From: Rhynchonema sp. JSB1_4 | Lineage: Eukaryota > Nematoda > Chromadorea > Monhysterida > Xyalidae | Assembly: GCA_030248065.1 (NCBI GenBank) | Contig: JASAMV010006061.1 | Span: 1 to 64,000 of the forward strand | Reading direction: 5' to 3' | Length of the DNA stretch: 64,000 bases | In this document: positions 48,001 through 59,215 of the stretch, piece by piece | Layout of the letters: the number at the start of each line of letters is the position of its first letter | Position numbering within the stretch: the first letter of the stretch is position 1 | The notes under the pieces: generated by a model | What the model was told of the DNA's origin: nothing | Seen by the model: the letters and a program-made list of their open reading frames with translations, nothing else | The model's database searches: none | Program-made: the position numbers and the translations under genes

Positions 48001-51000
48001 TACTAAATTTGAAAATTTACTAGCTTTTCAAAAAATTTAGTAGCTAAAAAGCTACTAAATTTGGTTTAAAAAATCCATGTCGTGTTGTGTGCTGTGACTG
48101 TGCCTATGAGGGGCGTAATGTTTCCACTATGGACAATCTGAGCAAAGTGCTTTTTGGGTGCCCATTACACACTGTTTTCATATGTACAGTACACGGCCGG
48201 TGCATGAGGCGCATGTCAATACGAAAGAACGGTCTAATGCTCGCGTGAAACATCACAATATTCATCGGCCGCAATCATTACCTGCATCTGCTGTCTTCGT
48301 TCCCTCTCGAGCCTGTCCATCTGTTCCTGTTCCGCTCGAGTCTGTCTCTCCTCTTCGGCCTGGATTTCGAGTAGCGAACGCTGCAATTAGATACGATCGG
48401 CAGTGGAGTTTATCTTATAAGGGAACAGACCATTTTACCAAGTTTGTAGACACATGATCAACGGGAGTCTGCGTTTTCGGGCACCATAAAGAATATTCCC
48501 ATTCACAATACGGAGAGGGGATTATTTAGGATACTTTAGAAAAGCAATGGGTGAGTTTGCTTGTTGGTAGCAGACGATGTTGACGTTACTACCTTAGAAA
48601 AGGTACATTTGTTGAATCTCATGGGGACACAGCGTTTCACTACATAGGGGCGGGTGACCACAAAGAGCAACTCAACTACATACAACAGCACATATAGTCC
48701 AACAACAGCTAATGCAGAATTTATGTCCACTGCGTTGCCTGATCCGCCAAGCACATAACGCGTGATGCAACATTACAAGCACAGACAGGCAGTCAGCTTG
48801 TGTGTGTTGGCTGGCTGCGTGGGTGTGTTTATAATGTTGCATCACGCGTTATGTGCTTGGCGGATCAGGCAACGCAGTGGACATAAATTCTGCATTAGCT
48901 GTTGTTGGACTATACCACACTGCGTGCTTTGTGCAAACTTCAAAATAACAAAGCAAACCCGCACCTGTTGTTGTGCGCTCGGTCCACCCCCGGCCGCAGC
49001 ATTGGATTGTCGTTGTTGTTGCGACTCCATGTTCGGCGCATTCGAATTGCCCCATGGCGCCGGTTTGGACTGTTGTTGTCTCAGATGCGCTCCACCCGGA
49101 CCTGAGCGACGTGTGCACAAAGTCAATGGTATTCATTGTCAATAGCAGAAAGATAGCCCCCCGTATCCGTACACTTCATCAAAGAAAAAAGAATAAAAAG
49201 CACAGGCAGACTCTAATGTTTGTTCCAGGCTTGGCTCTGCTTTGTGCTCATCAGTGTCAAGCTTATCCATGTTTTAGGTTACGCTCTCTAGAGTTCGCCA
49301 TTTAAGATGGTGACAGCCTGCGGTTTTCTTTCTCAAAATGGCACCGCGTCTCCAAAAGATCGACGAAAAACAAAAACCAACCAGTCTGATTCCAACCAGT
49401 GGCCTCAGCTTCATGGGCGCCTCGTGAGAATAGCTCGGTCACCTGTAATAGCAACAATTGTCAATTTTATGAAATTTCCAGCAGACGTCATGGACGTTTA
49501 GTGGCATATTGGACAGACATAGTCACAAAATTAAAAAATTATCTCACCCTAACCGTAATCCTTCTCGCTTCATTCGTCTGCTGTTGTTGTTGTTGTGTCA
49601 CGCCCCAGGCACTCGTGCTGTGTTGTTGTTTATGTTGTTCTTCCAATAATTTACGCTGTTGTTGTCTTTGCATCTCGGCTTCGGCGGCGGCCTTTCTCGC
49701 GGCTTCCTGAACGGAAGAAAAATGTTTCAAAACAATGTTTTATTGTGATGAATCTGGCCCAAACACTGATTCAAATACGCCTGACACGTTACAAAATGGT
49801 TGAGGCATTTCCACAGCGTCGCTGAAGCACATTATTTTTTTGGAGCATCCACTGCTCAGTGGGAACACTTGAGTCAACCACATCCAAATAAGCCAAAAAG
49901 GAACACCCAACGCACAATTTGCTGCAATCGTGCCGCTTCGGCCGCAGCTGCTGCCTCGCGCTGACGTCGCTCCTGTTCTTCCTGCAAAAATCAGCAAATT
50001 TCGAAAATACAAGAATGTCGCCTGAACAATGACCGAACCGATCCGATCACCAAGTTCGACATTTAGCGCTGAAACTAAGATTCCGAAGTCAAACAACAAC
50101 AACAAGGTGATGTGAACTTGCCTGCTCCTTCTTGATCCGGGCAGCTTCGGCAGCCTGTCTTCGTCTGGCCTCCTCCTGCTCGATCACGCGCTGACGCTCG
50201 GCCTCACGCTCGATTTCTTCCTGAAAAAGCAGGCAATGGGTTGGGCTCAGAAATTTCGCGTTTTTGGGTTATTGATACAATGGAGCGCGAAAGTGAATGA
50301 GACAAACCTTTCGTTGTCGTTCCATCTCTTGTATTCTGAGTTTCTGTAGTTCAACGCGTTGCTGCAAACGAAACATCAGATTATCATGGATTATGAGATT
50401 TGTTATCAAGTTTCTTGTATCATGGTTATGTTGAGTTTTGTTGATGCCACTTCTATACCTTCACTGCAAAATTCACTTGTTGTTTCCTTTACAATCATGC
50501 ACACAACATTCCGCACACCTCTTTCTCCCTCTGCTCCTCCTGTGCGTCGGCGCCCCACAACGACGTCGCTGTTTTATTTACATTTTGTGTCGACGGCGTT
50601 ACGGGTGTGCTGACCACTTCGAATGGGATGCGACCGCCGCGCTTGATCCAGTCGCCTTGAAAATTCAGGGCACTCGCATTTCACATAATAATGGTAGTCT
50701 TCCTGCTCTATACTAATACACTGTACAGCGAATAATTTAGGAAGACCATTTCCAAGTTACCGTTCCGAACGGTGAAAATTCCTTCATCACAGTAACCAAA
50801 AAATACTCCCATCAAAGCGCGCGCGTGTGTGTATGTTTGGGTTTAACATGCGTAGCATGATACAACGGTTAGACTGTACACGTACCCAGCGACAACGTAA
50901 TATTATCGCGCTCGCGTCGCACGAACAGGTCCATTTTGAAATAACCAGCCGAGTACCAGGCGAACATTTGTTTCGTTTCGAACGGTCCTGCGTGAATGAA

Positions 51001-54000
51001 AAAAAGAATAAAGATTAAAAAAATAAACAAATAAAAAATAAATAATAAAAATGTACAGGAAAAATAAGATCTCCAACCTCTCCAAGTGTTCGTCGGGTCG
51101 CGGTACCACCATTTATCTGACGCCAGCGCCATCCACTGCTAAAAATAGTTCGGTATTATTTTCCACTGCAGTAAGGGTGTTTGTCACCGCAAATGGAAAC
51201 AGGACATTATGGCCGGTATCCAACTTTGTGAGCGGTTCAGTCCGGTCTTGCCGTGGTCACCACGACGTGACTTTGCTTTTCGAGAATATTTCAAGATTTA
51301 CTGATGATGATACCGACTTCAACTTCTAGTCATCTGGGAACAACTTTTACGGTGATCGAACAATGGTACCGACAAACATCGAACTATCTCCAAGAAAACT
51401 TCACACAACCAAGCCAAAAACAGAATGGATCGATCACAGAGTTTAAGTTTGCTAATGCGCAGATTATACCTGCTGCTGTGGCGGTTGCTGTGTATGTTGT
51501 TGTAACTGTGCTTGAGGTGCGATGGGTGCTTGTACCGTATTGGGTATCCTCGGCTGTTGTTGTTGTTGTTGCGTTGCCTGTTGTTGCAAGGCAGCTTGTG
51601 CCTGTGCCTGTTGAAGTGCAGCAGCCTGCGACAATGAGTAGTCATCAGTGAAATTGTTCTTACTGGGATAAGATACCTGAGAACATTTTAGCCTTTTGGT
51701 CTGTTTCGACAGAAAATTCCATAAAAACGGTTGACTAAGATCGCGGTTTCCAATAATCGCTGGCATCAGACTTTAAAACAGGACAGGTGTGAGAGGATAA
51801 CAACAAAGTACACCCGAAAGTATTCGAGTTGGAAAGCACAATCAAGAAATCAACAAACCTGCTGTGCAGCTTTCTGTTGTTGTTGTTGTTGTTGTTGTTG
51901 TTGCTGCTGCTGTTGTTGTTGTTGTAGTAACGCGTACATGCTGGCCTGTTGTTGTGTGGGCGTGGTGGCTGTCGGCTGTTGACTGACGGGCGGCGCTGGT
52001 TGCTGCTGAGAAAATAATGAGTTTCGATAACTTTTTTGTAGCTGGGAGATTCGTGAAATTCTTTTCCAACAAAACAAAACTTGGGAATTTTTCGACAAAA
52101 CAAAACAAAGAAAATAGCAACATATATGCCCAAATATAGTGATGGGTGCGGACAAAACAGCGGGCTGTCCATAAACCCGAGATTTTGATTAAGTCCCGAC
52201 AAATTCTGGCTGATTGTTTACTTGTCAACGCAAGTCGTCAACTCCAGTAGTCAACTCAAGCAGCTGTGAATGAGCGCGAGAAATACAACGTACACATGAC
52301 ATTGGGGCTGAGGTGACGTTGACGACATCAACCAACACAAACCCAAATTCTTCTCTTTTCTTTCACAGCAATGTTTGTTCAAGGCTGAAAGCCGGGCAAC
52401 TGAACCCACACCAAACTCACTCCAATAGTCGTGTGCATCTGATTAACATTGCCCACTGCCATGCCTCTGCCTCGGCCCATCACGGGCTGTTGTTGTTGTT
52501 CAGGCTGGTGCTGTTGTTGTTGTGGACGTTGTTGTTGTTGCTGTTGATATCCACCTTGCAACATCAGGGCAGCGGTTGTGGACACCTGTTGCGACGCGGG
52601 TTGTGTGGTCGACGCTTTCATTTGCTGGAAACAAACAACACTGGAAATAATATTCATATCTGCGGTACCATGCCATTCTCATAAAAGCATCCACGTCAAA
52701 CTTTGTCCGATGCTCCCTCCCTACCACAAAAGGAACCAAACGAAACATGTGCTTACCTGAGGTGCGATGCCAACAGCAGCAAGCATGGACGTGACTACTT
52801 CGGTCGACTGCAGACCTTTGCCCCGACCCATGCCCTGAATCGGGGTCGAACCGGGTACATAGCCGGGCATGACTGATTGTGGGGCCTGCAACGAACAGTA
52901 AAGCAATTTATGCGATAACAAACAGCTTACATAGTCAGCTACAAGCAAGTGAGCGAGATTCTACTCTTTGTTCATTTGAGGACACGGTTTTTTGCCATTT
53001 TACTGGCTCACTGCGCCAAAGAATTTGAAATGAGCCGGGAGAATTTCACGGAGACAATACCTTTACAGTGACCCGAGTCAGTGGCTCATTTTATGGTAAA
53101 AAAACCCTACTTGAGAATCAAAGTGTGGTTAACTCTAGGCCTGAGGCAAATATTAAAGGCAGCGACCGATGAAAAGGTGACCGCTGCTTTTTGTGCCCCG
53201 CTGGCTCTACACGTACGTGCACCCCGTTCAATCCCTGTAATCCCACCTGTTGTTGTTGTTGAGGATTCTGAGTGTTTGCAAATACTTGTGGTCGAACGCG
53301 CTGTTGCTGCGGCTGGAGAGGGACGCCGGAAGTGGAATCCTGCAATGATCTTTGCTTGGTTATCAACTGGCTCAAAGTGCAAAAAAACAATAATCAAGTA
53401 TCGCGGCAATCATTGTGGGCGAAGTATTTTTACGCAGCGTAAAATTACTGCGCCAATTTTTCAAACAAAAAACTATCAATTTTCATTCTGAACAACCAAA
53501 GCAACATCATACATCGTCGAAATCCTTCAACAGATCAATCGCGTTCTTTCTGAACTGCGCAAACTCATCGGGCGAATTCGATTGTCGTTGACCAAGCGCC
53601 GGCTTGTTCGTGTCTGCGCCCGGTCGTGGCTGTTGACTGTTCACTGATGATGTGACCGGGACTGGTGCTCGCGATGGCTGTTGTTGTTGCGGCGACGGTG
53701 GTTGATGACTCTGAAATGAGCAATATATTTACATGCACAATAAACGGGCGCAGACGGGGAATTCTATCCGAGATTCACTGCGTCTTTAGATAGAACCAGA
53801 AATAGCACCTGTAAACGGCGCGACTCGGCAATGGATATCGCGTAAACAAAACTAAACCTCGAAACAAACAGACAAACGAACAAGCGCACCATCTGCGACG
53901 GCTGTGCCTCATCAGCCACTGCCTGTCTCAACAGTCCGCCGTCTTGTGCGCCCGCGGATCGCATCAACGCATCCACGGACATTGGCACCGACGGCTGTTG

Positions 54001-57000
54001 TTGTTGTTGTTGACTGTCACCACTGACACTGCGTTCTTTGTGTTGCGCTGCGGATGTGCCCGTCTGCAAGCAAGGCAGTCAACCGTATTCACATTGTTAT
54101 AAATAGGATGCACTTATTCTGGGTATGTGTGGCGTATCGAAATTTACCAATGCTGTCCACCCGATCTGAGGTGACACTCTACAGCGCAACAGCGGAACAC
54201 TCTGTGTTTTTCACCACAGTTATAGTCTCTAATTTGCCGTTAACCTCGTAATGGTTACTCAATACTGTGGATGTTCTTCACAGAGACAAAAATGGCCGGC
54301 CCCGATTATGTCATTACAAGGATAGCAGGCTGTATTATCGAGAAAGTTGGGCTTTGACTTCAGGACTAATTTTTTAGTCAACGGTGGTCGTCAACGCAAA
54401 CAGGCAAAAGCAGCCCTGAAGGAGAGTGTATATCTGCGTTGACCACATGAATATGAGCCGACGTCAGAATTCGACACGCACGTTGCACACATGAATGCGT
54501 TGTGAAATTGTGACACAACCATTACAAGTACGAATTGACACCAGCAGCCCAATTTTTAGTTGTAAACAAAGAATTCCAGCTGCACGGTTCTATTTTAACA
54601 AGCAGAAAACCGCAAGTGCGCACCTTTTTCTCTCCGTCTGACTTTGTCGGAGTCGGTGACTGTGTACGTTCACGCTGCAAGGTTCAGCAGTCTCACAAAA
54701 CTAAAATTATTACTGGGACCAACGTTACCGGTACCAAACTTGGTGATCGCATCAGATCAGATTAGACTTTGGCCACCTGACTACTGTATCAAGATTTCGA
54801 CACGGGAGGAAAGATGCTAGCTAGCCATCTGGGACAGCAACCAAGTAAATTTCAGGAGCGGGATGGCCACAACTTTCGCAAACCAATGTGAAAAAACACG
54901 TTTTTCCCATTTTTTTGGATCGCATAGCTCTATCTGGCGCCTTGGGTGGTACGGAATTTGGTGGCTCGAGATCCCCAAGCGCGCCCGATCCCACCCCAAC
55001 TAGAACACTGCGGGCCGATTCCGGGTCCAACCCGATCATCAAGCATGTCACCGGTGGCGTGTCACGCCACATTCTAATGTTTCATCCGCGTACTGTACCT
55101 CTTCCTGTTCCATCAGATTCTCCATCACTTCATCGTCATACTCGGCGTCTTCGTCATTCATCCATTCGGGCATAGGCTCCGACTGAAAAAAACAGACACG
55201 AACGGACAATAAACTGAACCATATAGCGCAAAGGTAGATCGTAATTTACACTTTTCTTTTTGTGAATTTGAAAGTGACAATTATCACGACAATAATAAAG
55301 GCGCACGACGTGGAGCCCGCCCCGACCACCTGGTTTATATGTGAGAATGTGTTCTGGCTTCCTAGCAAACCCGCCCGACTCTCATGGTGGAAAAATGGCA
55401 TACCGATATGCCGGAGTCAACTTCATTCGACAACATGCTTGCAGTTTCTAGCCGGCGTGTAACCCACAAAAATCGACAATGCAACTAACTATCTACCATA
55501 CATCCATGTTTACGTACGAGCCGTGTCAATGCATTGGGCACTGAATTATACATATTAGTATACCTGTCTGCCCCACCGTCCGCCACTCGAGCTCCACACC
55601 CTGCCCGGTGTCCCGGATGCGCCACTGGGTGCTGGTCTGGCACCGGACGGGGGTGTGCCACCCGGTTGACCGGTCTGTTCACTCTCACTGCGCAGACGGC
55701 CACGTGGACGGTCTGTAGTTGTGGGCAGGGTGGGGTTTACTTCTCCAAATATTACCTGGTGCAACTTGCATCTAACCTCCTATTTTTCAGGTGCAAGTTT
55801 GAAATTTTAGCTGCAAGCACAATTTTTGCCAAAAAACCACAAATTCGTTGTTTTTGTTTGGTGTTGTGCTTGCATGTAGTTTATTTGTTCTAAACGGCAT
55901 AATAAAGCAAACACACAGCAGAATACGCTATTCATGACCAACTGTAGAGGCTTAAATTGCTACCTTTTATATTGGGATCAGGATGGATAAAATTAGGTGA
56001 GGTGATCACTGTGGTTGAAAATCATTGCTACGAAAAGCGCACCACAACTTGCTGCCAAAATGGGGTTTAAAATTACAACGTAAATGCAGGCATAACACGT
56101 TTTATTTTTCGTTCTCGATTGCAGTATGAATCAACGAATTTAATGAGTGGTCGGAGAAATACACATTTTCTCTTTCTTGGAAGTCCGAGAACCGACCGGA
56201 ATTAAATTAAAATTCAGACCGTGCACGCATACCTCTGGGATCAGCCGGATTGTAGAGTCCCTGCGCGCGTGGATTGAAAGCAGCGCCGCGTGACGATGTG
56301 GCACCGCCACCACGAGCTGACGTCACACTGCCACCACGACCACCGCCGCGGGGATAACCTGCGCGTCAATGTAATCGTCAGTGAAAGTGAAACACGAATG
56401 TGCAACATTATTTAGTGATTTTCGTCAATTGCCCAGCCAGCAGGAGCGCAACAGATCTCTTATAAACAGCCCTCAGGCAGGCAAATTTCACCCTTCTTAA
56501 AAAAACACCAAATATTGCCACCCAAAGACCGACCCGACCTTGCTGCCAGCCAGTGGTGTCGTTGGGAAATCAAAAAGTCAGGATACCGGATACCAAAACC
56601 ACGGGACACCCAAAATCCAACATTTTCCGATACCGAACACCCAAAAGAAAAAAATCTCGGATAACAGAGGGGTTCCCCTTAAAAAATCTCGGATACCCTG
56701 GGGATTGTTCAAAAAAGTGATTTTTTAGAGGAAAATTGAGCAAAACCGGTGTTGAAAGCGTAAAAATGGTCATTTTGGTGTAATGTTTGAGTTAGCAAGC
56801 GATTTTGAGCAGTCAGGATACCGGATACTCCTGGCCCTGGGTGAAAAAAGCAACATACAGGGTACTTGCGGGGAAACCCTCCCCCATGGGTTTTTAGACA
56901 CTTTTTAGGTGCAATTTGCACCTAAAATTTCAGAATTGCACTTAAAAAATGGAGGTTAGGTGCAACTTGCACCCAGATTTTTCATACATTGTTCATAAAA

Positions 57001-59215
57001 CAAAATTCTAGGTGCAAGTTGCACCTAAAATTTGACATATTAGGCGCAAGTTGCACCCAGTAAATTTTGAAAAAACTATGCCCTCCCCTCTCCCCACCCC
57101 ACAACGACACCACTGATGCCGGCCAGGTGCATCCTCCTCCACTGCAGAGGGGACTGATAAAGAGCATCAATGGCTATTGTCCCAAACCCAATCAAATCGA
57201 TAATGAGACGCACTGCCGAATCGTGACTGCGTGTCGTTGTGTGCACTCGGGGGCATCGACCCGCCCCTGCCCACGCCGCCCCGGTACGTTGTACGACCGC
57301 GACCTTCGTTCCACGACGGCTGCAAGTAAAACAGGGCTCGATGGTATTATTATTATTATTATTATTATTACCATGGTGGATAAAACTGGATAACTTTCAA
57401 TAACTATCTGGCCCACTATGGTCGGTCGTCAACTTATCCTCGGTCATTTTTTCAATTTCCATTTACGACGAGGAAGTGCATGATTCAGCACGGTCGAGAC
57501 TGTTTTGTCAGAAGCATAAGAGAACCATTTGTATGCTGTTGAAATTTTGCTGTTGCAAAAATTTTCAGCATCACTCATAACGTAAGTCAACACAAGTCCG
57601 CAGTCAATCCTTGCGCACAAATACTCTTCCCAAAGTCATACTCCAGCCAACCAAAACAACAAGCGCACCTGAAAACTACTCGGCGCCCTGCCCTGCGGTC
57701 CCATTCCGTCCAACGTGCTGAGTCCGCTGGCACCACCAACTGACGGATGTCGTTCGCTCTGGTTCAACGCAGACATCGCTTTCGATGAGTTCACACCGAA
57801 TTGCAGCAGACGCTGTGGGATGGGAAAATATTTGAGTTCAGATTCAAAGATTTGTGCGGTCCTTGGTACGGACAGGGAATGTCAGCATACCGTTGTCCCG
57901 ATTTCAAGAGGGAATACGTTTATCCGCACTCAGGGGAGGGAAAGCCCCAACTTGGCGTAAAAATTCCGTTTGGACATAATCCGAAAATGTAGTGCTTTAT
58001 TGGAAAAACTTTGCCATGAACGTAAACAATCGAGGCGAGCCTGAGCTCTGGTTGGCTGGGGCAAGATGGCAACTTCCAGCGCGCTGACCTAATTTGTCTG
58101 TGTGAAAACGCAAACGACAACGGTTTTTAACATGTGCTGAAATGATATTTTTGGGCGCTCATGCTCGCGTAGAACTTTTTGACGATTCTGTATGACCTGA
58201 GAAGTGTCTATTTTGGGCAAAAATACCGACGGCGCACCTGAAAATGCAGCAAAAGAAAAAAATGCACGTAAAGGCTAAATTTTTCATCGCAAGATTTTCA
58301 TCAAAACACCCCCACGTCCCACAATACATTTTCCGTGTCGTTGTACTCCTGCACGCACACCGGATGTTGATGTACGGCGACGAAAAAGCCGACTTGAGTG
58401 AAATTCTGCTCGAGCACAATTGGCGACTCGTAGCCATTCGGGGGACAGAAGGCCAACAGTTCCTCGCGGCCGTATCTGAGAACAAATTGGATGCTGTAGT
58501 TGGGTTTTTCGAGCAATAAGACTGCTCGAGAGGCCCTTTTAGGAGGTCAATTGGCGCGAGGCGTTCGGCGGACCGACGAGGCCTGGCACATTGCCCGTCT
58601 GCGAAAACATTGTGGTGAATACCCAAATGAAAAAAAATGAATATCAACTTTTGAAACATTCGGGAACAGACGCACGTGCAACTTGCCAGCCAGCAAGGCA
58701 GTTGTGCAGAATGTTTCAGAACATTGCGCGTCATTACCGTTCAGGTTCAGAACTTGACATTGACTAGTGGGCGAAAATTACCATTTTTGTCCTGGCGAAC
58801 GAAACGTTTCCCTTAATTTTTGATGAAACACTTTTTCAGATTTGATCACAAGTAAAAAAAAACGGGATGTGAAAAATATGCAAGATGTCGGAACATTCTC
58901 AATTGGTTTTCTGCGCTACAATCTTCGAGGGAACAAAGAAACCGACGTTTTTGCGTCAGTTCGTGAAAAGCTAAAATTTTCGACACATTTTCAAAACAAA
59001 CTCCAAGGTGCAAATAGTTGATAAAAAAACCAATTCTTAATGCACATTTTCCTCCAAACATGCTGCTGTGCTGGTCACCTGTTTTTGGCGAGTATCGGCT
59101 GTGACATCTGTTGACTGTTGGCAGCGCCACCCTTGTCCAGCGTCTGTGACGGTTGTTCGCCCCCGGCGGCACGGAACGGCGGTGGGCCGCCCTTGGTGTA
59201 CGAATTGCTGTTCAT
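45094..59215 (-). CDS. GIGYF: GIGYF (GRB10-interacting GYF / PERQ) translational repressor
   Basis: Partner of 4EHP in repressing cap-dependent translation. Exons 5'-3': 59079-59215, 58578-58598 (tentative), 58328-58475, 57669-57812, 57214-57319, 56233-56358, 55564-55712, 55099-55182, 53890-54063, 53513-53710, 53247-53339, 52757-52885, 52421-52624, 51859-52005, 51470-51625, 51078-51135, 50886-50987, 50519-50655, 50308-50361, 50122-50220, 49916-49981, 49548-49706, 49397-49442, 48965-49101, 48282-48380, 47724-47808, 47278-47413, 47007-47064, 46506-46649, 45972-46085, 45520-45631, 45094-45194; 3723 nt, about 1240 aa, frame closed. Landmarks: YGREELLAF (4EHP-binding), RGG-rich stretch, EPMPEWMNDEDAEYDDE, Gln-rich tracts (17 Q at 51880-51930), GYF domain (KWWYRDP..GPFETKQMFAWYSAGYF, WIKRGGRIPF), Glu/Arg coiled coil, KPAPWG, FSEWVVKQLR, and tail VDGSVLGFT..GEIDTEGL. 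The start exon is preceded by an acceptor, implying a 5' UTR exon. The 49982-50121 intron starts with GC. Confidence 0.93.
45782..45880. repeat. AGGTGCAA palindromic repeat, copy 1 (GIGYF intron)
   Basis: Contains TTAGGTGCAATTCTGAAATT and TTAGGTGCAAATTGCACCTA, a short self-complementary unit (GGTGCAAxTTGCACC) plus AAGTGTCTAAAAA. The same block recurs in reverse inside 56895-57065, and a weaker copy lies at 55754-55830. Family not recognised. Confidence 0.6.
46343..46458. repeat. Perfect 58-bp tandem duplication
   Basis: Two identical head-to-tail units (46343-46400, 46401-46458) beginning AAATTAGTTGCATCAG and ending GCTATAAGAGC. The unit starts within a GCTCGAAATTAGTTGC block that belongs to the dispersed CTGGTCGAAATTAG motif. 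Lies in a GIGYF intron. Confidence 0.85.
47880..48068. repeat. AAATTTAGTAGCTTTT repeat cluster
   Basis: About seven alternating direct and inverted copies of a unit like AAATTTAGTAGCTTTT / AAAAGCTACTAAATTT (also written TTTACTAGCTTTT). The arrangement allows strong local hairpins. In the GIGYF intron 47809-48281. Not seen elsewhere in the window. Confidence 0.65.
48695..48912. mobile_element. Foldback MITE with essentially perfect arms (TGCCTGATCCG relative)
   Basis: Arms of about 80 bases are perfect or nearly perfect complements: TAGTCCAACAACAGCTAATG at the left through GCGTTGCCTGATCCGCCAAG to the mirror at the right. Flanks read TA on each side, suggesting a TA duplication. The shared GCGTTGCCTGATCCG core links it to 5349 and 18808. 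High arm identity implies recent insertion. In a GIGYF intron. Confidence 0.82.
55754..55830. repeat. AGGTGCAA repeat, degraded copy
   Basis: CTGGTGCAACTTGCATCTAA followed by AGGTGCAAGTTTGAAATTTTAG resembles the blocks at 45782 and 56895. It lies just upstream (minus-strand sense) of the acceptor of the GIGYF exon 55564-55712. Confidence 0.5.
56551..57115. mobile_element. hAT-type MITE, CAGTGGTGTCGTTGGG ends (GIGYF intron)
   Basis: Left end CAGTGGTGTCGTTGGG, right end CACAACGACACCACTG, with 8-base flanks CTGCCAGC and ATGCCGGC that differ at two positions. Subterminal GATACCGGATAC-type repeats occur on both sides of the left half, and an AGGTGCAA repeat block (56895-57065) fills the right half. 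Located in the intron 56359-57213. Diverged compared with the 60-63 kb copies. Confidence 0.7.
57344..57370. repeat. (ATT)n microsatellite
   Basis: About nine ATT units, bounded by GATGGT and ACCATGG so that the whole block is nearly self-complementary at its edges. It lies 24 bases upstream, in minus-strand sense, of the GIGYF exon 57214-57319. Confidence 0.85.

Noticed and set aside
48842..49142. Plus-strand and other-frame ORFs across the GIGYF Gln-rich exons (Leu/Cys/Val-rich)
   Set aside because: They are antisense readings of CAA/CAG repeats; the GIGYF frame on the minus strand carries the family motifs and closes in phase.
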